Source: Rhizobacter sp. (GTDB taxonomy: Bacteria > Pseudomonadota > Gammaproteobacteria > Burkholderiales > Burkholderiaceae_C). From it: a DNA stretch of 7,864 bases. The notes beneath the pieces are model-generated. The model made no database searches, was not told the DNA's origin, and saw only the letters and a program-made list of their open reading frames with translations. A program made the translations under genes and the position numbers. Shown here one piece after another: positions 1 through 6,076 of this stretch (position 1 is the first letter of the stretch; each line of letters begins with the position of its first letter). The stretch is taken from positions 1-7,864 of the forward strand of contig JANYFX010000357.1 of NCBI GenBank assembly GCA_025359585.1. The letters run 5' to 3'.

Positions 1-423
1 GGTCACGATGCAGCCGTTCTGCGCACCCGCCGTACGCAGCACCCGCGTCAGGCGGCGTGTGTCGATGTTGGCGATGGCGACCGTGCCTTCCCGCTTCAGG
101 TAGTCGGCCAGCGTCATGCTGCTGCGGAAGTTCGAAGCCAGCAGCGGCAGGTCCTTGATCACGAGGCCGGCGGCGAACACCTTTTTCGCTTCAACGTCTT
201 CGGCGCTGATGCCGTAGCTGCCGATGTGCGGGTAGGTCAGCGTGACGATCTGGCGGCAGTAGCTCGGGTCGGTCAGGATTTCCTGGTAGCCGGTGAGCGC
301 GGTGTTGAACACCACTTCGCCCACGGTGTGGCCGGGAGCGCCGATCGAAATGCCCTGAAACACCGTGCCGTCTGCGAGTGCCAGTACAGCCTGGGCTTGG
401 GGGGACAGCAGTAGCGGCGGCAC
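1..423 (-). CDS. carA: Carbamoyl-phosphate synthase small subunit, N-terminal part (cut by window edge)
   Basis: CarA is the glutaminase subunit of carbamoyl-phosphate synthase. It passes ammonia from glutamine to CarB, which makes carbamoyl phosphate for pyrimidines and arginine in the cytoplasm. The 141 residues present cover most of the N-terminal CarA domain. They closely follow E. coli CarA from memory: LADGTVFQGISIG, GEVVFNTALTGYQEILTDPS, QIVTLTYPHIG, GLVIKDLPLLASNFR, IDTRRLTRVLR and AQNGCIVT. The glutamine amidotransferase domain lies outside the window. No ATG fits. The GTG at 423-421 is chosen because a GGAG (434-431) sits 7 nt upstream and the N-terminal extension has the length expected for Burkholderiales CarA. 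The gene runs off the left edge, where carB would normally follow (not visible). A long structured leader precedes it. Identity is very secure; the start is likely. Confidence 0.96.
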   Translation of the reverse strand, partial: MPPLLLSPQAQAVLALADGTVFQGISIGAPGHTVGEVVFNTALTGYQEILTDPSYCRQIVTLTYPHIGSYGISAEDVEAKKVFAAGLVIKDLPLLASNFRSSMTLADYLKREGTVAIANIDTRRLTRVLRTAGAQNGCIVT

Positions 424-452
424 CGGGAATCTCCGAGTTGTGCGCGCCCAGC

Positions 453-548
453 TCAGCCCATTCGAGCGTGGGCTCTTGGAGCTTGAAACCGGTGAGAAAA
501 CCTGGGGGTTTTCTTTGAGGAAACTTCGCTCGGTTCCCTCGGGGAACC
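453..548 (-). promoter_or_regulatory. Structured carA 5' leader with three perfect hairpins
   Basis: Three perfect stems lie one after another in the carA leader. In transcription order they are: GGTTCCC/GGGAACC with a CGA loop (548-532); AGAAAACC/GGTTTTCT with a CCCA loop (514-495); and AGCCCA/TGGGCT with an 8-nt loop (474-455). The 3' arm of the first stem can instead pair with a downstream segment: GAGGGAAC (540-533) with GTTTCCTC (524-517), 8 pairs including one G-U. The two pairings exclude each other, as in attenuators. None of the stems is followed by a U-tract, so a classical intrinsic terminator is not evident. A pyrimidine- or arginine-responsive leader is inference; I do not recognise a named RNA family. 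Confidence 0.45.
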
Positions 549-614
549 TTGCTGCTTCTCCTCTGGAAACATCGTGTGTTTCGCTGGGCGGGTGGGTTAG
601 GGGTAAACCTGCAA

Positions 615-620
615 ATTATA
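615..620 (-). promoter_or_regulatory. Candidate -10 box of the carA promoter
   Basis: Reading the minus strand, 620-615 is a perfect TATAAT, the only one in this otherwise GC-rich intergenic stretch. Transcription would start near 608, giving a leader of about 185 nt before the carA GTG. No good -35 (TTGACA-like) sits 16-18 nt upstream, so the promoter may need an activator, or the match may be chance. The site lies in the divergent region shared with the EamA gene. Confidence 0.45.
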
Positions 621-674
621 GACCACGGGCACGAGGCGCCCGGCACCGACCAAGCGCCAGCCTAGACTTGGCCG

Positions 675-1553
675 ATGTCTCTCGACCACTCCAAAAGCAG
701 CAACGCCCTGCCCCTTCTCGCCGGTGCGCTCGCCGCCGCCAGCTTCGTCAGCATGGACGGCGTGATCAAGCTGATGGCGCTGCGCTACGACGCGTTGCAG
801 CTCAGCTTCTTCCGCTTCGCCGGTGGCAGCGTGTTCGCCGTGCTGCTCTGGGCCTGGAAACGCTCGCCTTTGCCCGAGCGCTCCGCGTGGCCGCTGCACG
901 TTGTGCGCAGCCTGTTCCTGCTGGTCTCACTGGTCGGCTACTTTCACGCACTGACGCAGCTTCCGCTCGCGCTCGCGGTGACGATCTCGTATCTCGCGCC
1001 GATCTTCGTCTCGGTGCTTGCAATTCCGGTGCTGAAGGAACGCCCTTCATCCTCGATCTGGGCGGCGCTGGCGCTCGGCCTCGCGGGGGTGTCGATCTCG
1101 CTCTGGCCGGAGCTGCAGGCCGGGCTCGACGGCAAGAGCACGGCGCGGCTGCTCGGCATGCTCAGCGCCGCGGTCGCCGCCGTGTCGTTCGCCTTCGTGA
1201 TGCTGTTCGCGCGCAAGCAGTCGCGCAGCGATTCGGTCTGGACGATCCTGCTGGTCCAGAGCCTGCTGCCACTCGTGCTGCTCGCGGCGCCCGCCGCGTG
1301 GTCGTGGAAGCCGCTGCTGGCCAGCGACCTGCTGCTGGTCCTGCTGGCCGGCGGGCTGGGTACGTTGGGCTTGCTGTGCCTGACCTACGCTTTCACCCGC
1401 CTCGAAGCCAGCCGCGTCGCGCCGCTGGAATACAGCAGCTTCGTCTGGGCCGCTGTACTGGGCTACCTGCTGTTCGGCGAGGTGCCGACGCTGACGACCG
1501 CGCTGTCGGCGGCGCTCATCGTCGGCGGTTGCCTGCTTCTCTTGCGTCGCTGA
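675..1553 (+). CDS. EamA/DMT-superfamily permease (10-TM transporter)
   Basis: This is a 292-residue inner-membrane protein of the drug/metabolite transporter superfamily. Two EamA halves are visible, roughly residues 10-143 and 158-290, each with about five hydrophobic helices. The length is typical for the family. First-half landmarks are SMDGVIKLM, FFRFAGGSVF and LALAVTISYLAPIFVSVLAIPVLKER (about 97-123). The second half has YAFTRLEASRVAPLEY (about 238-253) and LFGEVPTL (266-273), which are the usual EamA end-of-repeat signatures. The substrate cannot be told; relatives export amino acids, purines or other metabolites. There is no Shine-Dalgarno before ATG 675, but a TAGACT (663-668) lies at -10 distance from that ATG, so a leaderless transcript is possible. 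It is divergent from carA and convergent with the GlcG-like gene. The last codons lie in a 12-nt tandem repeat. Confidence 0.9.
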   Translation: MSLDHSKSSNALPLLAGALAAASFVSMDGVIKLMALRYDALQLSFFRFAGGSVFAVLLWAWKRSPLPERSAWPLHVVRSLFLLVSLVGYFHALTQLPLALAVTISYLAPIFVSVLAIPVLKERPSSSIWAALALGLAGVSISLWPELQAGLDGKSTARLLGMLSAAVAAVSFAFVMLFARKQSRSDSVWTILLVQSLLPLVLLAAPAAWSWKPLLASDLLLVLLAGGLGTLGLLCLTYAFTRLEASRVAPLEYSSFVWAAVLGYLLFGEVPTLTTALSAALIVGGCLLLLRR

Positions 1554-1577
1554 TTGCGTCGTTGATTGCGCCGCTGA
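1542..1577 (+). repeat. Three tandem 12-mers, each ending in an in-frame TGA
   Basis: The sequence reads TTGCGTCGCTGA (1542-1553), TTGCGTCGTTGA (1554-1565) and TTGCGCCGCTGA (1566-1577). In the permease frame each unit encodes Leu-Arg-Arg-stop. The first unit holds the actual stop codon, and two further in-frame stops follow. The array fills nearly all of the 28-nt gap to the convergent GlcG-like gene. Slippage duplication of the gene end is the simplest explanation. Confidence 0.75.
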
Positions 1578-1581
1578 ACGC

Positions 1582-1989
1582 TCAGAGCCCGAGCGCCGCG
1601 ATACCGGCCCGGGCGATCTGCGCGTCTTCGTTCGACTTGACCCCGCTCACGCCGACCGCGCCGACACACTGGCCGCTCACCATCACCGGGACACCGCCTT
1701 CGAGCATGCCCTCGAGTTCAGGCGCGCTCAGGAACGACATGCGGCCCTGGTTGATCATCTCTTCGTAGAGCCGGCTTTCACGCCGGCCCAGCGCTGCGGT
1801 GCGCGCCTTGGCCGGCGCGATGTGCGACGAGATCGGCGCGGCGCCGTCCAGGCGCTGCAGCCACAGCAGGTGGCCACCGTCGTCGACGATCGCGATCGTG
1901 ACGATCCACTGGTTCGCGAGCGCTTCGGCCTCGGCGGCGGCGGCGATGCTCTTCACGTCGGCGAGCAAGAGGCAGGGTTTGGTGTTCAT
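1582..1989 (-). CDS. GlcG/HbpS-family protein (DUF336, heme-binding-like)
   Basis: The 135-residue soluble protein matches the GlcG/HbpS (PduO C-terminal-like, DUF336) family in length and motifs. These are an N-terminal helix rich in Ala (DVKSIAAAAEAEALAN, 11-26), VTIAIVDDGGHLLWLQRLDGA (about 30-50), PAKARTAALGRRES (59-72), a GGVPV turn (98-102) and GAVGVSG (110-116). Members include HbpS, which binds heme in Streptomyces, and GlcG of the glycolate locus. Most are uncharacterised, and no glycolate genes are present here, so no function is assigned. No signal peptide is seen. ATG 1989 is the only sensible start; a GGA 10 nt upstream is a poor SD. The gene is convergent with the permease and divergent from the Bax inhibitor-1-like gene, and looks monocistronic. 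Confidence 0.85.
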   Translation of the reverse strand: MNTKPCLLLADVKSIAAAAEAEALANQWIVTIAIVDDGGHLLWLQRLDGAAPISSHIAPAKARTAALGRRESRLYEEMINQGRMSFLSAPELEGMLEGGVPVMVSGQCVGAVGVSGVKSNEDAQIARAGIAALGL

Positions 1990-2155
1990 AAAGGTTCGGT
2001 CCGGGTTGCAATTCGTGAATCAACCCACAACTGTACGCACGAAACAAGCCCGATCGCGCCGTGCTGCATTTCGCCACAAGCCGCAAGGGAATGCGCATGC
2101 GCGGCAGCAGGGAACTTAGAATTCGCCGCGCGAGTCTCATTCCGCGTCACTCAAC

Positions 2156-2161
2156 AGGAGG
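2156..2161 (+). promoter_or_regulatory. Ribosome binding site that fixes the BI-1-like start
   Basis: A perfect AGGAGG stands 4 nt before ATG 2166. It rules out the upstream in-frame ATG at 2061, whose extra 35 codons are basic, unlike the family and lack an SD. Confidence 0.85.
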
Positions 2162-2165
2162 TCTC

Positions 2166-2861
2166 ATGAATCAACCCGTGCAAGCCACTTTCACCGGATA
2201 CGCCGGCGAAGTCACGTCGGCAGAGCAACGCGACCGCGTATTGCGCAACACCTACTGGCTGCTCGCGCTGTCGATGGTGCCCACCGTGCTCGGCGCCTGG
2301 ATCGGTGTTTCCACCGGCCTGATGCGTGGCATGGGTGCCGGCATGAGCGCCATCATCTTCCTCGGTGGCGCCTTCGGCCTGATGTTCGCCATCGAGAAGA
2401 CCAAGAACTCCGCAGCCGGCGTGCCGGTGCTGCTCGGCTTCACCTTCTTCATGGGCCTGATGCTGTCGCGCATGATCGGCGCCGTGCTGGGCCAGGCCAA
2501 TGGTGCCGGGCTGATCATGACGGCCTTCGCCGGCACCGGGCTGATCTTCTTCGGCATGGCGACGCTCTCGTCGGTGATCAAGCGTGACCTGTCTTCCATG
2601 GGCAAATTCCTGTTCATCGGCATGATCATGATTTTCGTGGCCGCCATCGCGAACATCTTCCTGCAATCGAGCGCACTGATGATCACGATCTCGGTGCTGG
2701 CGATCGGCATCTTCTCGGCCTTCATCCTGTACGACCTGAAGCGCGTGAAAGACGGCGAAGAGACCAACTACATCAGCGCCACGCTGGGGGTCTACTTGAG
2801 CCTGTACAACGTGTTTCAGTCTTTGCTGGCGATCCTCGGGTTCGGCAACAGCAGCGACTGA
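2166..2861 (+). CDS. Bax inhibitor-1/YccA-family integral membrane protein
   Basis: The protein has 231 residues with seven hydrophobic segments (about 28-49, 58-78, 86-107, 113-135, 147-167, 170-190 and 204-226), the layout of the TMBIM/BI-1 family and of E. coli YbhL and YccA. The C-terminal signature is clear: FILYDLKRVKDG (186-197), then NYISATLGVYLSLYNVFQSLLAILGF spanning 201-226. Asp190 in LYD corresponds to the TM6 aspartate discussed as a pH/Ca2+ sensor in Bacillus YetJ. The TM7 position reads LYLSLYN rather than the acidic YetJ version, as in YccA/YbhL. Members are proposed to be pH-gated Ca2+ leak channels, and YccA modulates FtsH; which role applies here is unknown. The gene is monocistronic, with a perfect SD and its own terminator. 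Confidence 0.93.
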   Translation: MNQPVQATFTGYAGEVTSAEQRDRVLRNTYWLLALSMVPTVLGAWIGVSTGLMRGMGAGMSAIIFLGGAFGLMFAIEKTKNSAAGVPVLLGFTFFMGLMLSRMIGAVLGQANGAGLIMTAFAGTGLIFFGMATLSSVIKRDLSSMGKFLFIGMIMIFVAAIANIFLQSSALMITISVLAIGIFSAFILYDLKRVKDGEETNYISATLGVYLSLYNVFQSLLAILGFGNSSD

Positions 2862-2885
2862 CCCCTGTCGGGGGGACAGGATAGC

Positions 2886-2914
2886 GGGGGCCCTTTGGGC
2901 CCCCTTTTCTTTGG
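2886..2914 (+). terminator. Intrinsic terminator of the BI-1-like gene
   Basis: An 8-bp all-GC stem, GGGGGCCC (2886-2893) and GGGCCCCC (2897-2904), with a TTT loop is followed directly by TTTTCTTT. It lies 25 nt after the stop codon. A weaker perfect stem, CCTGTC/GACAGG (2864-2869/2875-2880), precedes it. The minus-strand reading has no U-run after the stem, so it does not look like an intrinsic terminator for the convergent acyltransferase gene. Confidence 0.93.
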
Positions 2915-2918
2915 CTTT

Positions 2919-4340
2919 TTATTTCGTGGTTTGCGACGTCAGGTGCGCGATCGAATTGGCGTAGTAGGCCACCACGGTCATCTCGGCCGCGTTGACGCGG
3001 AACAGACCCTGCTCTTCGATCACCAGATGGCGCAAGGTCAGCATGCGCAGGCCGACCGTCAGCGCGTAGTCACGGTCGGTGCGGGGCACGTAGACGTGGG
3101 CGCCGAGCGCTTCGACGCGTTCGATCAGGCCGTGGACCGCCGCCTTCAATTCCAGCTCTGACCAAGCGCGCTGCGGGTCGCTCAGGAAGACGCTGGCGAC
3201 CAGGGGCACCGGCAACACCGGCACGTTCAGGCCGATCTGCGCCATCAGCGCCTGGCCGACGGCGGCCACCTGCGTGCGCCGATCCGCATCGTCGAGCGCG
3301 CGAAAGTCGATGCCACGCTCTTTCACGAACGCCCGCATCGAATACGGCTTGCCGAAGTTCACGCAGGCATAGCCGAAACGGTAACGGCGACCCAGCAGCG
3401 TGAACACAAACTGGCGTGCAAGGTAACTGCCGGTGATGCGCAGCGTGCGCAGCAGCCCGCTGCGCTGCGGTTTGGCGTCGAGCTTGCGCAGCAGCGTGCG
3501 GTCTTCGATCACACGGTCGTAGTTGATGCCGACCGGGATGAACACCAGGTCGCGTTCGCCGTCGGGGCTGAAGCCCTTGAGCATGTAGTCGAGCAGGCCG
3601 AGTTTGGGTTCACGCAGCCGGCCGTCGACGGTGAGCCCGCCCTCGGGGTACATGGCCTGCGGCACACCGCCTTCGGTCGCCATCTGCACGTAGCGCTGCA
3701 GCACCATGCGGTACAGCGGATCGCCGGAATTGCGGCGCACGAAATACGCGCCCATCGCGCGGATCAAACCCTGCAGCGGCCAGATGCGCGCCCACTCGCC
3801 GACCGCGTAGCTGAGCGCCACGCGTTCGGCGGCGAGGAAGGAGACGAGGATGTAGTCCATGTTGCTGCGGTGGTTCATCACGAACACGACCGTGGACTTG
3901 GGGTTGATCGCAGCCATCGCCTGCACGTCGGTGTAACCCAGGCGCACGCGGTAGACGAACCGCGCGAAGGTTTTCGACAGCCAGTAGCCGACGCGGAAGT
4001 ACACGTAAGCGTTGAAGGCCGGCACGATCTCGCGCGCATAGACGGCGATCGTCTTCATCACGACTGCGCGCGGCTGGCCGGTGGTGGCGGCGTGGGCTTC
4101 GGCGGCGGCCAGCACGCGCGGGTCGATCATCAGCCGGTCGATCAAGGCGCGGCGGCGCGTCAGCTTGAACTGCGGCAGTTCGATCTTCAGGCGCACGCTG
4201 ATCTCGTCGAGCACGCCGCGCACCTTGCGCCTGAAGTACCAGCGTGCGCCCGGCAGCAGCAGCCATTGCAGCACGGCCAGCAGCACCAGCGCGCACATCA
4301 ACACGAACACCCACAGCGGCACGGCGACGGTTTGCGTCAA
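2919..4340 (-). CDS. PlsB-like glycerol-3-phosphate / 1-acylglycerol-3-phosphate acyltransferase
   Basis: This 473-residue protein has one N-terminal membrane helix (about 8-30) and the four acyltransferase blocks in order. Block I is NHRSNMD with catalytic His157 and Asp162. Block II is GAYFVRR (197-203). Block III is YPEGGLTVDGRLREPKLGLL (231-250). Block IV is IPVGINYDRVIE (268-279). NHRS-MDY, GAYFVRR and the Y-DRV-E block resemble PlsB, which acylates sn-glycerol-3-phosphate at the membrane, rather than the shorter PlsC. E. coli PlsB is about 800 residues, so this is a compact form. Block III lacks the RSRTG of E. coli PlsB, so acyl donor and acceptor are uncertain. The start is TTG 4340-4338, preceded at 7 nt by GGGAGG (4353-4348); no in-frame ATG is nearby. 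It lies 75 nt downstream of rlmD, probably in the same transcript. Confidence 0.88.
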   Translation of the reverse strand: MTQTVAVPLWVFVLMCALVLLAVLQWLLLPGARWYFRRKVRGVLDEISVRLKIELPQFKLTRRRALIDRLMIDPRVLAAAEAHAATTGQPRAVVMKTIAVYAREIVPAFNAYVYFRVGYWLSKTFARFVYRVRLGYTDVQAMAAINPKSTVVFVMNHRSNMDYILVSFLAAERVALSYAVGEWARIWPLQGLIRAMGAYFVRRNSGDPLYRMVLQRYVQMATEGGVPQAMYPEGGLTVDGRLREPKLGLLDYMLKGFSPDGERDLVFIPVGINYDRVIEDRTLLRKLDAKPQRSGLLRTLRITGSYLARQFVFTLLGRRYRFGYACVNFGKPYSMRAFVKERGIDFRALDDADRRTQVAAVGQALMAQIGLNVPVLPVPLVASVFLSDPQRAWSELELKAAVHGLIERVEALGAHVYVPRTDRDYALTVGLRMLTLRHLVIEEQGLFRVNAAEMTVVAYYANSIAHLTSQTTK

Positions 4341-4415
4341 GAGCGATCCTCCCGGAACAAGTGGAGTATCGAACGCCGCCGGTGCGCCGGCGATCCGGGC
4401 AAACGTGCGCCCGTG

Positions 4416-5789
4416 TCAGTCCCGCTCGAACACCGCCATGCTCTCCACGTGCGCCGTGTGCGGGAACATGTTCACCGCCCCCGCCGCCGTGCAACGGTAG
4501 CCTGCCTGGTGCACCAGCACGCCCGCATCTCGCGCCAGCGTGGCCGGGTTGCAGCTGACGTAGACGATGCGTGTCGGCGCCACATAACCCGGTGCCAGAG
4601 CGGGATCGGCGTTGATGTCGGCCAGAGCCTTGGCGAGCGCGAAAGCGCCTTCGCGCGGCGGATCGACGAGCCACTTGTTGGCATGGCCATGGCCTGCGAG
4701 CGTGGCCGGTGTCAGCTCGAAAAGGTTGCTGGCCGCGAAGCCCGCCTTCGCACCCCAGCCGTTGAGCGCCGCGTTGTCACGCGCACGCTGCACCAGCGTT
4801 TCGCTGCCTTCGATGCCGAGCACCTCGCGTGCCTTCGTCGCGATCGGCAGGGTGAAGTTGCCGAGGCCGCAGAACCAGTCGATCACACGTTCGTCGCCGC
4901 GTGCGTCGAGCAGGCGCAAGGCGCGCGCGACCAGCACGCGGTTGATGTGCGGGTTGACCTGGGTGAAGTCGGTCGGCTTGAACGGCATCTGAATGCCGAA
5001 CTCCGGCAGCGCGTAGGCCAGCTCAGGCCCGCCCATCTCCAGCCGTTGCACGGTGTCGGGGCCTTTGGACTGCAGCCACCATTGCACACCCCGCTCCACA
5101 CCGAACACGCGCAGCCGTTCCAGGTCGGCCTCGCTCAGCGGCTCCATGTGACGCAGCACCATCGCAGTCACGTCGTCGCCGATCGCGAGTTCGATCTGCG
5201 GCAGGCGATCGCGCTGGTCCATGCCTGTGATCAGTTCGCGCAGCGGCACGAGCAAGGCACTCACGTGCGGCGGCAGCACCTCGCAGCTGTCCATGTCGGC
5301 CACGAAGCTCGACTTGCGCTCGTGAAAACCGACCAGCACCTTGGCCTTCTTGACGACGTACCGCACCGAGAGCCGGCCCCGGTAGCGATACCCCCAAGCC
5401 GGGCCTTCTATCGGCCGCAGCACCTGTTCGGGCTTGACCTTGCCCAGATGCCACAGCGCGTCTTCGAGCGCGCGCTGTTTTGTGGCCACCTGCGCGCCGA
5501 CGTGAAAGTGCTGCATCTTGCAGCCACCGCAGTGGCCGAAGTGCCGGCACTGCGGCACCACGCGCTGCGAGCTTTCGCGGCGCAGCGCCGTGATCGTCGC
5601 CTGTTCCCAATTGTTCTTGCGCCGGCCGACCTGCACCTGCACTTCTTCGCCGGGCAATGCGTCTTCGATGAAGACGACCTTGCCCGCCGCGTTGTGCGCC
5701 ACGCCCTGGGCTTCGAGGTCGAGTGATTCGACCGTCAGCCACTCTTTTTCGACCACGGCCTTTTCGGGCACCACATTTGCTGATTCCAT
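4416..5789 (-). CDS. rlmD: 23S rRNA (uracil-5-)-methyltransferase RlmD (RumA)
   Basis: RlmD methylates U1939 (E. coli numbering) of 23S rRNA using S-adenosylmethionine. The 457 residues show an N-terminal TRAM RNA-binding domain (about 13-70). The iron-sulfur cysteines are Cys81, Cys87 and Cys90 (CRHFGHCGGC) with Cys169 (DSCEV). Also visible are FTQVN (275-279), the SAM-binding loop DWFCGLGNFTLPIA (304-317), DPPREGA (376-382), the catalytic cysteine in VSCNP (Cys413) and HVESMAVFERD at the C-terminus, where Glu449 is the likely general base. Four cysteines in this spacing favour RlmD over TrmA, which lacks them. ATG 5789 has no Shine-Dalgarno. A GATAAT at 5803-5798 would start RNA about 2 nt before the ATG, suggesting a near-leaderless mRNA. 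GTG at codon 6 or 7 is a weaker alternative. The PlsB-like gene follows. Confidence 0.96.
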   Translation of the reverse strand: MESANVVPEKAVVEKEWLTVESLDLEAQGVAHNAAGKVVFIEDALPGEEVQVQVGRRKNNWEQATITALRRESSQRVVPQCRHFGHCGGCKMQHFHVGAQVATKQRALEDALWHLGKVKPEQVLRPIEGPAWGYRYRGRLSVRYVVKKAKVLVGFHERKSSFVADMDSCEVLPPHVSALLVPLRELITGMDQRDRLPQIELAIGDDVTAMVLRHMEPLSEADLERLRVFGVERGVQWWLQSKGPDTVQRLEMGGPELAYALPEFGIQMPFKPTDFTQVNPHINRVLVARALRLLDARGDERVIDWFCGLGNFTLPIATKAREVLGIEGSETLVQRARDNAALNGWGAKAGFAASNLFELTPATLAGHGHANKWLVDPPREGAFALAKALADINADPALAPGYVAPTRIVYVSCNPATLARDAGVLVHQAGYRCTAAGAVNMFPHTAHVESMAVFERD

Positions 5790-5797
5790 GGGCCGCG

Positions 5798-5803
5798 ATT
5801 ATC
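5798..5803 (-). promoter_or_regulatory. Candidate -10 box for rlmD
   Basis: GATAAT on the minus strand (5 of 6 to consensus) ends 8 nt before the rlmD ATG, so transcription would start almost at the start codon. The -35 region is poor and overlaps the candidate -10 of the divergent riboswitch transcript. Confidence 0.35.
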
Positions 5804-5823
5804 GGGGTGCGCAACACCGCTGC

Positions 5824-5829
5824 TACACT
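5824..5829 (+). promoter_or_regulatory. Candidate extended -10 box for the gcv operon
   Basis: TACACT, preceded by TG one base upstream (TGCTACACT), forms an extended -10. It would start RNA near 5835-5837, right at the foot of the first glycine aptamer. No good -35 is visible. A weaker alternative, TTGCTG with a 17-nt spacer to TATCGG, would start about 20 nt earlier. Confidence 0.35.
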
Positions 5830-5833
5830 TCGC

Positions 5834-6070
5834 GCCGTCAGGAGAGAGCTTCCCGGTTTGTCGACACGACGCGCCAATGAAGCCGCCGAAGGCGCAGGGC
5901 CCCGCATGAGAAAGCGAGGCTCGAACGCTCAGGCAAAAGGACTGGCAAACGCTTCACTTGAAGCGTTCCTCGCTGGAGAGAGGCCCACCCCGAGTGGGTC
6001 CACCGAAGGGGCAAGCGGCTTGACCGTGAAAACGGCGCTGCCAATCTCTCAGGTAAAGCGGACAGAGAGG
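5834..6070 (+). ncRNA. Tandem glycine riboswitch (two gcvT-type aptamers)
   Basis: Two glycine aptamers lie in series. Aptamer 1 (about 5834-5946) has GGAGAGA (5841), GCCGAAGGCGCA (5885-5896), a P3-like stem (5897-5905/5914-5922) and CTCAGGCAAAAGGAC (5928-5942). Its outer helix is GCC-GTC (5834-5839) with GAC-GGC around a bulged T (5940-5946). Aptamer 2 (about 5968-6070) has GGAGAGA (5975), ACCGAAGGGGCAAG (6002-6015), a CCGT-GAAA-ACGG tetraloop stem, and AATCTCTCAGGTAAAGCGGAC (6043-6063). It is closed by CCTC (5968-5971) with GAGG (6067-6070). The elements match the gcvT-type glycine riboswitch, which in many bacteria turns on glycine cleavage genes when glycine is high. The placement just before gcvT-gcvH-gcvP fits. 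Between the aptamers is a separate 8-bp hairpin, and aptamer 1 reads CGCTC where aptamer 2 has CTCTC. Confidence 0.95.
5948..5967 (+). other. Perfect hairpin in the inter-aptamer linker
   Basis: AACGCTTC (5948-5955) and GAAGCGTT (5960-5967) form a perfect 8-bp stem with an ACTT loop. It starts 1 nt after the closing helix of aptamer 1 and abuts aptamer 2. In well-studied tandem glycine riboswitches the linker is short and may pair with the leader in a kink-turn; here it can fold by itself. Confidence 0.65.
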
Positions 6071-6076
6071 GCATTC

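Noticed and set aside
453..572. 39-codon leader ORF (minus) spanning the carA leader hairpins, with several Arg codons
   Set aside because: No Shine-Dalgarno before its ATG, no run of Arg codons, and no terminator to attenuate; not enough to call a leader peptide.
1579..1595. CGCTC/GAGCG stem at the EamA/GlcG-like convergent junction
   Set aside because: Five base pairs with a 7-nt loop and no T-tract; too weak for a terminator.
365..1768. 467-codon plus-strand open frame
   Set aside because: It runs across the carA leader, the permease and the GlcG-like gene in the wrong frame and is Ala/Arg-rich; a high-GC shadow.
2061..2165. 35-codon N-terminal extension of the BI-1-like protein
   Set aside because: No SD at ATG 2061 and a basic sequence unlike the family; AGGAGG before ATG 2166 fixes the start.
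4377..4392. Hairpin CGCCGG-TGCG-CCGGCG between rlmD and the acyltransferase gene
   Set aside because: Only 6 bp, no U-tract on either strand, and GC-rich dyads of this size are expected at this base composition; not called a terminator.
3870..5726. 618-codon plus-strand open frame antisense to the PlsB-like gene and rlmD
   Set aside because: His/Arg/Val/Asp-rich composition typical of antisense frames, no family motifs, and both minus-strand genes are unmistakable.
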